A stretch of 64,000 nucleotides of DNA from Psychrobacter glacincola (GTDB lineage Bacteria > Pseudomonadota > Gammaproteobacteria > Pseudomonadales > Moraxellaceae), in the NCBI RefSeq assembly GCF_904846215.1, contig NZ_CAJGZK010000009.1:53525-117524 (forward strand), read 5' to 3'. The notes below the pieces were generated by a model that saw only the letters and a list, made by a program, of their open reading frames with translations, searched no databases and was not told the DNA's origin. The first letter of the stretch is position 1, and every line of letters starts with the position of its first letter. Shown here in pieces: positions 45,435 through 52,878 of this stretch. The translations under genes and the position numbers were made by a program.

Positions 45435-45532
45435 TTTAAAGAGGTTATCTTAAAGTAACTGTCTTAAAGTAATTGTCTGAAAGTAACTATTTTAAAGTGA
45501 TTGCATTATAGTAACTATAAAATAGTAACTAC
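45435..45532. repeat. 14-bp tandem array after sohB
   Basis: Six clear units of the type CTTAAAGTAACTGT (45449-45532) preceded by one weaker unit (TTTAAAGAGGTTAT). Units differ at one to five positions, mostly keeping AAAGTAA. The sequence that contains the sohB stop codon, TTTAAAGTAGCTTT (45409-45422), is itself a recognisable unit, so the array probably grew from the end of the gene. The gap 45419-45769 otherwise holds a terminator and no gene. Confidence 0.85.
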
Positions 45533-45608
45533 AAAAACCATAGTGCTATTAGAGAGAAATACTTTAGGGTTTTGACTGTAATTTATACATTGTTTGTGTT
45601 TTGTAAAG

Positions 45609-45636
45609 GGCGTGTCCTAGCGGGTCGCGCCTTTTT
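45609..45636 (+). terminator. Terminator downstream of sohB
   Basis: GGCGTGTCC and GGGTCGCGCC pair around TAGC, followed by five T residues. It is about 190 bp after the sohB stop, beyond the tandem array, and shields the acyl-CoA dehydrogenase gene from read-through. Confidence 0.75.
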
Positions 45637-45769
45637 GCTGTTTAAAAATAATCGCTGTGTTATAAATGGTGGACACAGAAAATAGTCTACGTACGTACAC
45701 TACAAAAATGTCATTAAGTTTTTAATCAAAGCTTGATGAAAATAGTCAATAAAGAAAAGGATGTCAGCT

Positions 45770-47038
45770 ATGTCTAACAATACATTGATGTTTACGGCAA
45801 CAGAACATGGTCAAGCCATGCATGCCCAAGTCAAAGCATTTATCGAAACCCATATTGAGCCGATCGAAGCGCAGTTTTGGGCAGATTGTCATCAGCAAAA
45901 CCCTGATGGTAATTGGAAAAATTGGCAGTGGCCAGAAAAGTACGAAAGCTTACGTAAGCAAGCGCGTGAAGCCGGTTTATGGAATCTGTTTCTTCCGGAT
46001 GATACGCTAGGTGCTGGGCTTTCGGTCACTGATTATGCACCGATTGCAGAGCTGACTGGTCGCAGTTTACTGGCGCCTTATGTCTTTAACTGCAATGCCC
46101 CTGATAGCGGCAATATGGAGCTGTTATGGCGCTATGGCACACAAGAGCAGCAAGACAAGTGGCTCACGCCAATCTTGGAAGGTAAAACGCGTTCGGTGTT
46201 TTGTATGACTGAACCAGATGTTGCATCCAGTGATGCAACCAATATGCAAGCCACAGCTGTTGTCGATAGTGATGAGATTATTATCAATGGTAGTAAATGG
46301 TGGTCATCTGGTCTTGGCGACCCTGCGGTCGATATTTTGATTGTCATGGCATATACCCCTGATGAAACTAAAGACCGTCATCACCAGCATTCGATGGTAT
46401 TAGTTCCAGCAAAAACAGCGGGCGTCAATATCGAGCGTATGCTCAAAGTATTTGGTGATTATGATGCGCCGCACGGGCATGGCGAAGTTAGCTTTGATAA
46501 TGTACGTGTGCCAGTCAGTCACTTTATCGGTGGACCAGGTATGGGCTTTGAGATTGCGCAAGGTCGCTTAGGGCCAGGTCGTATTCATCATTGCATGCGC
46601 TGTATTGGTGCTGCTGAGAAGTCTTTAGAGCTGGCGGTCAAACGTGGCATGGAGCGTAGCGCTTTTGGTAAGCCGTTGCTACAACTGGGCGGTAACTTTG
46701 AGCGTATCGCTGAGGCACGTATTAAGATTGATCAAGCACGCTTGCTGACTTTATATGCTGCGCAAAAAATGGACGCGCAAGGCACTAAAGCAGCATTGAC
46801 TGAAATCTCTGCCATTAAAGTGGTCGCGCCAACCGTGCTACAAGAAGTGGTCGATATGGCGATTCAGATTCATGGCGGTATGGGCGTTTGCCAAGATACG
46901 ATGTTGCCAAGCTTCTTTGCTCAAGCCCGAGCATTACGCTTAGCCGATGGTCCTGATGAAGTGCACAAAACCATGATTGCTAAGTTAGAGTTGAAGCGTC
47001 AAGGTTTTAGCCGTTCGACTAAACCTACCAAAGCATAG
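45770..47038 (+). CDS. Acyl-CoA dehydrogenase (ACAD10/11-like)
   Basis: About 422-residue flavoprotein. FCMTEPDVASSDATNMQ (FAD/substrate segment, about 142-158), NGSKWWSSGLGDPAVDI, GRLGPGRIHHCMRCIGAAE, ERSAFGKPLLQLGGNFERI, and IQIHGGMGVCQDT form the complete ACAD pattern. WWSSGLGDP and MCRIGAAE-like segments resemble ACAD10/11 and LvaC, which act on 4-hydroxyacyl-CoA-derived substrates, rather than classic FadE. A kinase gene of the APH type follows. AAAGG favours the ATG at 45770 over 45761. Confidence 0.9.
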   Translation: MSNNTLMFTATEHGQAMHAQVKAFIETHIEPIEAQFWADCHQQNPDGNWKNWQWPEKYESLRKQAREAGLWNLFLPDDTLGAGLSVTDYAPIAELTGRSLLAPYVFNCNAPDSGNMELLWRYGTQEQQDKWLTPILEGKTRSVFCMTEPDVASSDATNMQATAVVDSDEIIINGSKWWSSGLGDPAVDILIVMAYTPDETKDRHHQHSMVLVPAKTAGVNIERMLKVFGDYDAPHGHGEVSFDNVRVPVSHFIGGPGMGFEIAQGRLGPGRIHHCMRCIGAAEKSLELAVKRGMERSAFGKPLLQLGGNFERIAEARIKIDQARLLTLYAAQKMDAQGTKAALTEISAIKVVAPTVLQEVVDMAIQIHGGMGVCQDTMLPSFFAQARALRLADGPDEVHKTMIAKLELKRQGFSRSTKPTKA

Positions 47039-47049
47039 TTTTAATCGTT

Positions 47050-47094
47050 ACTGGCTTTATTATCATTGGCTTTATTATCACTGGCTTTGATTAC
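47050..47094. repeat. 15-bp tandem repeat, three units
   Basis: ACTGGCTTTATTATC, ATTGGCTTTATTATC and ACTGGCTTTGATTAC in direct succession, 12 bp after the acyl-CoA dehydrogenase stop codon. No coding role. It is the same type of stop-adjacent slippage repeat as the array after sohB. Confidence 0.85.
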
Positions 47095-47148
47095 TCAAAA
47101 TATGATCGCTTAGAAGTACTCAGAATTAGGTTAATAATAATGCTAACT

Positions 47149-47184
47149 AAAAATTCACTATTAATGATTTAATAGTGAATTTTT
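47149..47184. terminator. Hairpin terminator between the dehydrogenase and kinase genes
   Basis: Perfect 16-bp arms AAAAATTCACTATTAA / TTAATAGTGAATTTTT around a 4-base loop. AT-rich, but with five T residues at its end. It would limit read-through from the dehydrogenase gene into the kinase gene, so the latter may have its own promoter. Confidence 0.7.
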
Positions 47185-47236
47185 CATCACTGAAAACATT
47201 CATAAAAATAACTGACCACACGATAAGGACTGTCTT

Positions 47237-48520
47237 ATGGCAACTGTTAATCATGGCAAAAATACTGATACTGACGATCAATCACCAAATAAAGTACTGG
47301 ATAAAGGCGGCGATGTCCGCGAAGGTGAAGAACTCGATGCTAAAGCAGTTAGCAACTGGCTACGTGCTCAAGGGGTCGATATAAAAGGTGAGCCAACGGT
47401 CACTCAGTTTTCAGGAGGCGCTTCAAACTGGACCTATCGCCTGCAATATGAAGGTGAAGGTGCGAGCCAAGATTTAATCTTGCGTCGTCCGCCAAAAGGC
47501 ACCAAGGCCAAATCAGCGCACGATATGGTGCGTGAATATACCGTGCAAAAAGCCCTAAACGATGCTTATCCTTATGTACCAAAAATGGTCGCGCTGTGTA
47601 CCGATGAAGATGTGATCGGTGCCGATTTTTATGTGATGGAGCGCATGGAAGGTATTATCCCTCGTGCCAATTTACCAAAAGGCGTCGATTTAGATGTAGA
47701 GCAGACGCGTGCATTGTGTACCAATGTTATCGACGCTTTGGTCGAATTGCATCAAGTAGATTATAAAGAACATCCTGATTTGGTCAGTCTTGGTCGCGGT
47801 GATGGCTATTGCGAACGCCAAGTCAGTGGCTGGGATAAACGTTATGTCAAAGCCAAAACGCCAAATGTCCCTAGCTTTGCCTTAGTACGACAGTGGCTTG
47901 GTAAACATACACCGGCTGATAGTAAGACTTGCCTGATTCATAATGACTGGCGTTTTGACAACGTCATTTTAGATGCCGCAGATCCAACCAAAGTTATTGG
48001 CGTACTTGATTGGGAAATGGCAACCTTAGGTGATCCTTTGATGGATTTAGGAAGTGCTTTAGCTTACTGGATTGAAGCAGATGACAATATTATTATGCAG
48101 CAGTCACGTCGTCAGCCAACGCACTTAAAGGGCATGATGACGCGTGATGAAGTGGTTGCTTATTATCTTGAACAGACCGGTTTAGAGATAGACAATTGGA
48201 CGTTTTATGAAGTGTTTGGTCTGTTCCGTTTGGCGGGTATCGTCCAGCAAATTTACTATCGCTACTATCATAAACAAACGACCAATCCAGCCTTTAAGAA
48301 CTTTTGGATTATCGTCCATGTACTACATGCCAAATGTCTTAAACTCATTGCTCAGTATGAAGGCGAGGCGCTATTTACCAGTCATGTACAGCCGCACTTG
48401 CAAGATATGGGCGTCGATGCTGCTATGATTGAGCAGCTACCAAGTCCTTTACAAGCCGTTATTAAAGGTGTTTTACCAAAAGGTTATTTTGCTAAATCGC
48501 CACAATCACCTGACGAGTAG
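47237..48520 (+). CDS. APH-type phosphotransferase, ACAD-associated
   Basis: 427 residues of the aminoglycoside phosphotransferase/choline kinase fold. FSGGASNWTYRLQ (P-loop-like, about 55-67), LILRRPPKG with the ATP lysine-like arginine, CLIHNDWRFDNVILD (Brenner motif, catalytic Asp), and VIGVLDWEMATLGDPLMDLG (metal-binding DxD region). Such kinases next to an acyl-CoA dehydrogenase include LvaA and the kinase domain of ACAD10/11, which phosphorylate the 4-hydroxy group of hydroxyacyl-CoA. The N-terminal 30 residues are polar and not conserved. Drug resistance is unlikely from the context. Confidence 0.88.
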   Translation: MATVNHGKNTDTDDQSPNKVLDKGGDVREGEELDAKAVSNWLRAQGVDIKGEPTVTQFSGGASNWTYRLQYEGEGASQDLILRRPPKGTKAKSAHDMVREYTVQKALNDAYPYVPKMVALCTDEDVIGADFYVMERMEGIIPRANLPKGVDLDVEQTRALCTNVIDALVELHQVDYKEHPDLVSLGRGDGYCERQVSGWDKRYVKAKTPNVPSFALVRQWLGKHTPADSKTCLIHNDWRFDNVILDAADPTKVIGVLDWEMATLGDPLMDLGSALAYWIEADDNIIMQQSRRQPTHLKGMMTRDEVVAYYLEQTGLEIDNWTFYEVFGLFRLAGIVQQIYYRYYHKQTTNPAFKNFWIIVHVLHAKCLKLIAQYEGEALFTSHVQPHLQDMGVDAAMIEQLPSPLQAVIKGVLPKGYFAKSPQSPDE

Positions 48521-48582
48521 TTGTCTAGCAAGTAAAACATTACAAATCGGTATATCAAAAATATGACAAAAGGTAGTAGTTT

Positions 48583-49347
48583 ATGACAACCATTCTTCTG
48601 GCACGTCATGGTCAGGCGTCGTTTGGACAAGAAAATTATGATCAGCTCTCAGAGCTGGGTGTTATTCAAGCGCAAATGCTGGGTCAGCATTATGGGGCTA
48701 CGCAGCGCCGAATCGATGCTATTTTTACAGGAAGCTTGGTCAGGCAACAAGACTCTGCCCGCCATTTTTGGGAGCATTATCAATCGTCTATAAATAGCAA
48801 TAACGATAATGAAGCGCCTATATTGCTTGCCATTAATATAGACAATCCTGATAGCTATATCTTGCCGCAGTTTGATGAATTTAATCACAAAGATGTATTT
48901 ATAAAATCTGATCCTGCTTTTAGCAGTCAAGGAGCCATTGCCGCTGAGATTGCTAAAGCAGAGGCACCGATGGGCCGTTTGGCTGAGCTGTTTGATAAAG
49001 CGATGCAGCGCTGGCATGCTGGTGATGATGATCATGACTATATCGAAAGCTGGTCGCAGTTTAATGAACGAGCTGAGCAAGCACTTGAGCAGATACGCTT
49101 AAAAATAAACACGCTAAATTTGAATAGTGATAGTACGGTGTTGGTGTTTACCTCGGGCGGCATTATTGCTGCTATTACCTCGCAGCTACTGCAACAAGGC
49201 AGTCAGACGGCTTATCAGCTTAATAAAAGCTTGGTTAATACGGGTGTGACGTCTATTACTTTAAAAAAGCAGAATGCGCGATTATTGTCTTTAAATGAAT
49301 ACAGTCATTTATTTGCTGATGGCAAACGCTTTGTGACGTGGCGATAA
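48583..49347 (+). CDS. Histidine phosphatase family protein
   Basis: 254 residues. The catalytic RHG motif is at the N-terminus (TTILLARHGQASFGQENYD), IDAIFTGSLVRQQDSARHF follows, and VLVFTSGGIIAAITSQLL near 185 carries a variant of the second site (usual His replaced by Ser: TSGG rather than T-H-G/S). Phosphoglycerate mutase-like fold. It lies 62 bp after the kinase gene and may act on the same phosphorylated intermediate; this is inference. A long insertion with Asn/Ser repeats (about 65-85) is present. Confidence 0.85.
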   Translation: MTTILLARHGQASFGQENYDQLSELGVIQAQMLGQHYGATQRRIDAIFTGSLVRQQDSARHFWEHYQSSINSNNDNEAPILLAINIDNPDSYILPQFDEFNHKDVFIKSDPAFSSQGAIAAEIAKAEAPMGRLAELFDKAMQRWHAGDDDHDYIESWSQFNERAEQALEQIRLKINTLNLNSDSTVLVFTSGGIIAAITSQLLQQGSQTAYQLNKSLVNTGVTSITLKKQNARLLSLNEYSHLFADGKRFVTWR

Positions 49348-49583
49348 AATAGCATGTGATAGCGGTGAGACATTAAGGCTATGATGAAAGTAGGATGAAA
49401 GTAGGAGTAACATCAGGATAAAATGCCTATTCTACACACGTAGCTACCTTTACGTCGTTAAAATCCGCCATTATAATTGTTGCATACTTTTTGTTTATTT
49501 TTATAACAGACAGGCCCCTTCTATAAATTTGCGATATTATAGACTGTCAACTTCATATAATATTGATGTAAACAGGATGTTCC

Positions 49584-50453
49584 ATGCAAAATAAATTGAT
49601 CAGCTTAGTCACCAAAAGCGTCAAACAAAGTAAAAATCATCTCTTTAGCGCGATTCAGCCAGCACGTTATCTAAAAGGTTTAAGTAAGCAGAAGATTGGT
49701 GGTGGCAAAACGGTATTAATCACGGGTGCCAGCTCAGGATTGGGCGAAGGCATGGCAAAATTGTTTGCTAAGCTTGGCTATAATTTGGCTATTTGTGCAC
49801 GTCGTACAGATCGTTTAGAGAGCCTGAAAACAGAGCTTATGGCACAATATCCTGATATTCGTATCGAGTATCGCATGCTAGATGTCAGTGATTATGATGC
49901 GATTTTTAAAGTGTTTGATGCGTTCGCGGCTGACTTCGGTCATATTGATCGTGTCGTGGTTAACGCGGGCATTGGCGATAGCCGCCGTATTGGTAAAGGG
50001 CGTTTTGATACCAATCGCCGTACGGTTGAGATTAACTTTATATCAGCGCTCGCGCAGTGTGAAGCTGCGATGAATATTTTTCGCGCACAAAATAGCGGTC
50101 ATCTGGTGGTGATATCTAGTATGTCAGCGATGCGCGGATTACCTAAGCACTTGACTGCATATGGGGCGAGTAAAGCAGGCTTGGCGCATTTGGCAGAGGG
50201 TATCCGTGCTGATATGCTATTGACCAAACTGCCGATCAAAGTCTCTACTATTTATCCAGGTTATATCCGTACTGAAATCAATGAAAATGCCAAGCCATTA
50301 CCGTTTGAAGTGGATGCAGATACCGGCACCAAAGCCATTATTGCAGCGATTGAGGCTGGCGTGGATGAAGCTTGCGTGCCGAGCCTACCGTGGTCTATTG
50401 TCGGTCAAGCAATGAAGCACTTGCCATTACAAATAGTTAATAAAGTAAGTTAG
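49584..50453 (+). CDS. Short-chain dehydrogenase/reductase
   Basis: 289 residues. NAD(P)-binding TGASSGLGEGMAKLFAK (about 46-62), ARRTDRL suggesting NADP preference, NAGIGDSRRIGKG, and the catalytic YGASKAGLAHLAEG with Ser in VVISSMSAMRG. A hydrophilic extension of about 38 residues precedes the fold. Substrate unknown; the surrounding genes suggest a hydroxyacyl or fatty aldehyde/ketone intermediate. It ends before a strong terminator that separates it from the convergent acyl-CoA ligase genes. Confidence 0.87.
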   Translation: MQNKLISLVTKSVKQSKNHLFSAIQPARYLKGLSKQKIGGGKTVLITGASSGLGEGMAKLFAKLGYNLAICARRTDRLESLKTELMAQYPDIRIEYRMLDVSDYDAIFKVFDAFAADFGHIDRVVVNAGIGDSRRIGKGRFDTNRRTVEINFISALAQCEAAMNIFRAQNSGHLVVISSMSAMRGLPKHLTAYGASKAGLAHLAEGIRADMLLTKLPIKVSTIYPGYIRTEINENAKPLPFEVDADTGTKAIIAAIEAGVDEACVPSLPWSIVGQAMKHLPLQIVNKVS

Positions 50454-50512
50454 CAGCACTTGCTTTGAGATTGGTATCTATCAAGGCAGAAGCAAGACAG
50501 AAGCAAGACAAT

Positions 50513-50548
50513 AAAAAGCCCTTCACATTATAATGTGAAGGGCTTTTT
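50513..50548. terminator. Bidirectional terminator
   Basis: A 36-bp perfect palindrome: AAAAAGCCCTTCACATTA followed by its exact reverse complement. A-run and T-run ends on both strands. It lies between the rightward SDR gene and the leftward acyl-CoA ligase gene. Just before it, AGAAGCAAGAC occurs twice in tandem. Confidence 0.95.
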
Positions 50549-50612
50549 CAATCATTTTTGTAGATTATCGTTTTTAAAGCTTATAACTTTTGAAAATTAA
50601 AACGATTGGAAG

Positions 50613-52310
50613 CTACAGGGTTTGAGGATTGTCTGACATATGTTTTTCACGCAGTTTTTGGCGCAATATTTTGCCGACATTACTCTTTGGCAACTCGCTC
50701 ACAAACTCGATATGACGCGGGCATTTATAACCGGTCAAGTTATCGATAGCGAACTCTTTGATATCTTCTTTAGTTACATTGTTGTCGGCAGGGACGATAT
50801 AGATTTTCACCGCTTCGCCTTGGTGTTCATCAGGAACACCGATGACTGCACACTCAATAATGCCTTTACAGTCAAGCATAACCGACTCGATTTCATTTGG
50901 GAAGACGTTAAAGCCTGAGACCAAAATCATATCTTTTTTGCGATCTAATAATCTAAAGTAACCTTTTTCATCCATACTGACGATATCACCCGTACGGAAA
51001 TAACCATCTTCAGTAAAGTCGCTACTACTGTCTTTATTAAAGTAGCCCGACATGACATTTGGACCTTTGATGCACAGCTCGCCTGCCTGATTAACGCCTA
51101 CTTCTTTGCCATCTTCATCGATAACAATAATATCAACGCTTGGACCAGGCGTGCCAATCGTACCATTAAATTTACGATCAATGACGATATTGTTGGTGCC
51201 GACTGCTACACATTCAGTCATACCCCAACCTTCAATCATCGGACAGCCTGTCACTTCTAACCAACGCGCCGCTGTTTGTTCGGTTGCCGCCATACCACCT
51301 GCCTGCGAGAGACGAAGTGAGCTAAAATCTAGGTCTTTAAAGTTTGGCTGATCAAGCAAGCCTTTAAACAAAGTATTAACCGCTGGGAAAATATGGAACG
51401 GCTGTTTGGATAAAGTTTTGATAAATCCAGGCATATCACGCGGATTTGGTACCAAAATAAAAGTGTAACCAGAACGCATGCCAAGTAAGCTCAGCATAAA
51501 AGCAAAAATATGATACAGCGGCAGCGCCATGACCATATTGATATACACTTCATTGATCTCAGACGTGACCGGACGAAACCATGCTTCTACCTGCATGGCA
51601 GCAGCGACGACATTACGCTGAGTTAATACCGCGCCTTTAGACAGCCCTGTTGTACCACCGGTATATTGCAAAATCGCTTTATGTTGCAAAGCCGTTTTTG
51701 GTGCTTGGAATGGTAGGCTTTTGCCTTTTTTTAGCACATCAGGGAATTTGGTAACATTATACTTAGGGTCATTAAGATTGTACTTAGGGACTAAGCGCTT
51801 GACTTGACGGATGACGGTATTCACCAAAATCCCTTTTAATCCCATCATATCGCCCATTTTCGATAGGACAATACGTTTGATGTTCGTCTCTTCTATGACT
51901 TGCTCAAGGGCTTGAGCAAAGTTATCTACCACAAAGATAACCTGAGCGCCTGAATCATTCAGTTGATGGCGCAGCTCGCGACCCGTATATAGAGGATTGA
52001 TAGGGGTGCAAACATAGCCGGCGCGCAGGATACCAATCATGGTTGGCAAGTATTGCGGCACGTTTGGCATCATGACTGCTACTACGCTACCTTTGGGGAT
52101 GTCTTGCGCTTGTAACCAAGCAGCGATAGCAAGAGAAGCTTTGTCTACGTCGCCATAAGTATGAGTGACGCCCATACATATGGTTATAGGATGCATACGG
52201 AAGCGGTCAAAACACTCTTCGTACAACTCAATGAGGCTTTCATACTGATCAGGATTAATAGTCTTGGGTACGTTTGCTGGATATTGAGCAAGCCAAGGTT
52301 TGTCTGTTGT
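50613..52310 (-). CDS. fadD: Long-chain fatty acid-CoA ligase (first of a tandem pair)
   Basis: About 565 residues, an AMP-forming acyl-CoA synthetase. Motif A YTGGTTGLSKGAVLT (about 210-224), GWGMTECVAVG, and motif YFRTGDIVSMDEKGYFRLLDRKKDMI with the catalytic lysine near the C-terminus (SNVGKILRQ). It activates fatty acids with CoA and ATP at the inner membrane face. The protein is highly similar throughout to the one encoded at 52879-54576, with long identical runs around residues 95-190. The start at 52310 follows GGACACT; the upstream extension is not shared with the paralogue. Confidence 0.93.
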   Translation of the reverse strand, partial: TTDKPWLAQYPANVPKTINPDQYESLIELYEECFDRFRMHPITICMGVTHTYGDVDKASLAIAAWLQAQDIPKGSVVAVMMPNVPQYLPTMIGILRAGYVCTPINPLYTGRELRHQLNDSGAQVIFVVDNFAQALEQVIEETNIKRIVLSKMGDMMGLKGILVNTVIRQVKRLVPKYNLNDPKYNVTKFPDVLKKGKSLPFQAPKTALQHKAILQYTGGTTGLSKGAVLTQRNVVAAAMQVEAWFRPVTSEINEVYINMVMALPLYHIFAFMLSLLGMRSGYTFILVPNPRDMPGFIKTLSKQPFHIFPAVNTLFKGLLDQPNFKDLDFSSLRLSQAGGMAATEQTAARWLEVTGCPMIEGWGMTECVAVGTNNIVIDRKFNGTIGTPGPSVDIIVIDEDGKEVGVNQAGELCIKGPNVMSGYFNKDSSSDFTEDGYFRTGDIVSMDEKGYFRLLDRKKDMILVSGFNVFPNEIESVMLDCKGIIECAVIGVPDEHQGEAVKIYIVPADNNVTKEDIKEFAIDNLTGYKCPRHIEFVSELPKSNVGKILRQKLREKHMSDNPQTL

Positions 52311-52878
52311 CATACTGAGTGTCCTTAAATTTGCGATCAATTAAGGCTCTATACAAAAGTAGTCACATCCATGTCAACAATACCAGTCATCGCCAGCTAA
52401 GCGATGGATTGTCGAGTGCTATCCCATCTATTCACAAACTGCTAAAATACGGCGGCCTTTATACAAGGTTATTGAATTAAAAATTTATTTAACCACGCAG
52501 AAAAATCATCTGAGTAGATTAAACGGCTGGTTTGTAATCATTTTTGAAAAGTGACATTCTGTATAAGGTCGATCAATTGACCTCAGTTGAACCTACTATT
52601 GATTCAGTCTTAAGAATAATAGCGTAACATATTTTGGCAATACATTAACATAACTGTAATTGAACGAGTTATTGATATAAAAGAACTTAAGAGTTTATTG
52701 TTATGCTTGATAAATTTAAAAATCTATGTTTTGAGTAAAAATAGATGAACGGTTATAGAGACAAGATGCCGTGCTAAAAACGCTCGTAAATGCTCAATAT
52801 ATCATCGATGCTACCGATAATAAAAAAGCGCCTTGCAGTAGATGCAAGGCGCTTTTGCTAATTAAAAGTCTGCTTTAA
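52311..52878. other. Spacer between the tandem acyl-CoA ligase genes, with terminator
   Basis: About 570 AT-rich bases without a gene. At 52824-52856 a perfect 14-bp stem (AAAAGCGCCTTGCA/TGCAAGGCGCTTTT, loop GTAGA) follows the upstream ligase gene on the leftward strand and ends in a run of T on that strand, so it terminates the 52879 gene. The rest must contain the promoter of the 50613 gene. Confidence 0.75.
52824..52856. terminator. Terminator after the second acyl-CoA ligase gene
   Basis: Perfect 14-bp stem with a 5-base loop, A-run at the left and T-run at the right, 22 bp after the stop codon of the leftward ligase gene (stop at 52879). It implies the two paralogues are separate transcripts. 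Confidence 0.92.

Noticed and set aside
45435..45532. 14-bp array as iterons of a replication origin
   Set aside because: No replication initiator gene is adjacent, the units are degenerate, and the array begins from the sohB stop codon sequence.
47237..48520. Aminoglycoside resistance kinase
   Set aside because: The fold is shared, but the gene sits beside an acyl-CoA dehydrogenase and has the sequence style of ACAD-associated kinases, not of drug-modifying enzymes.
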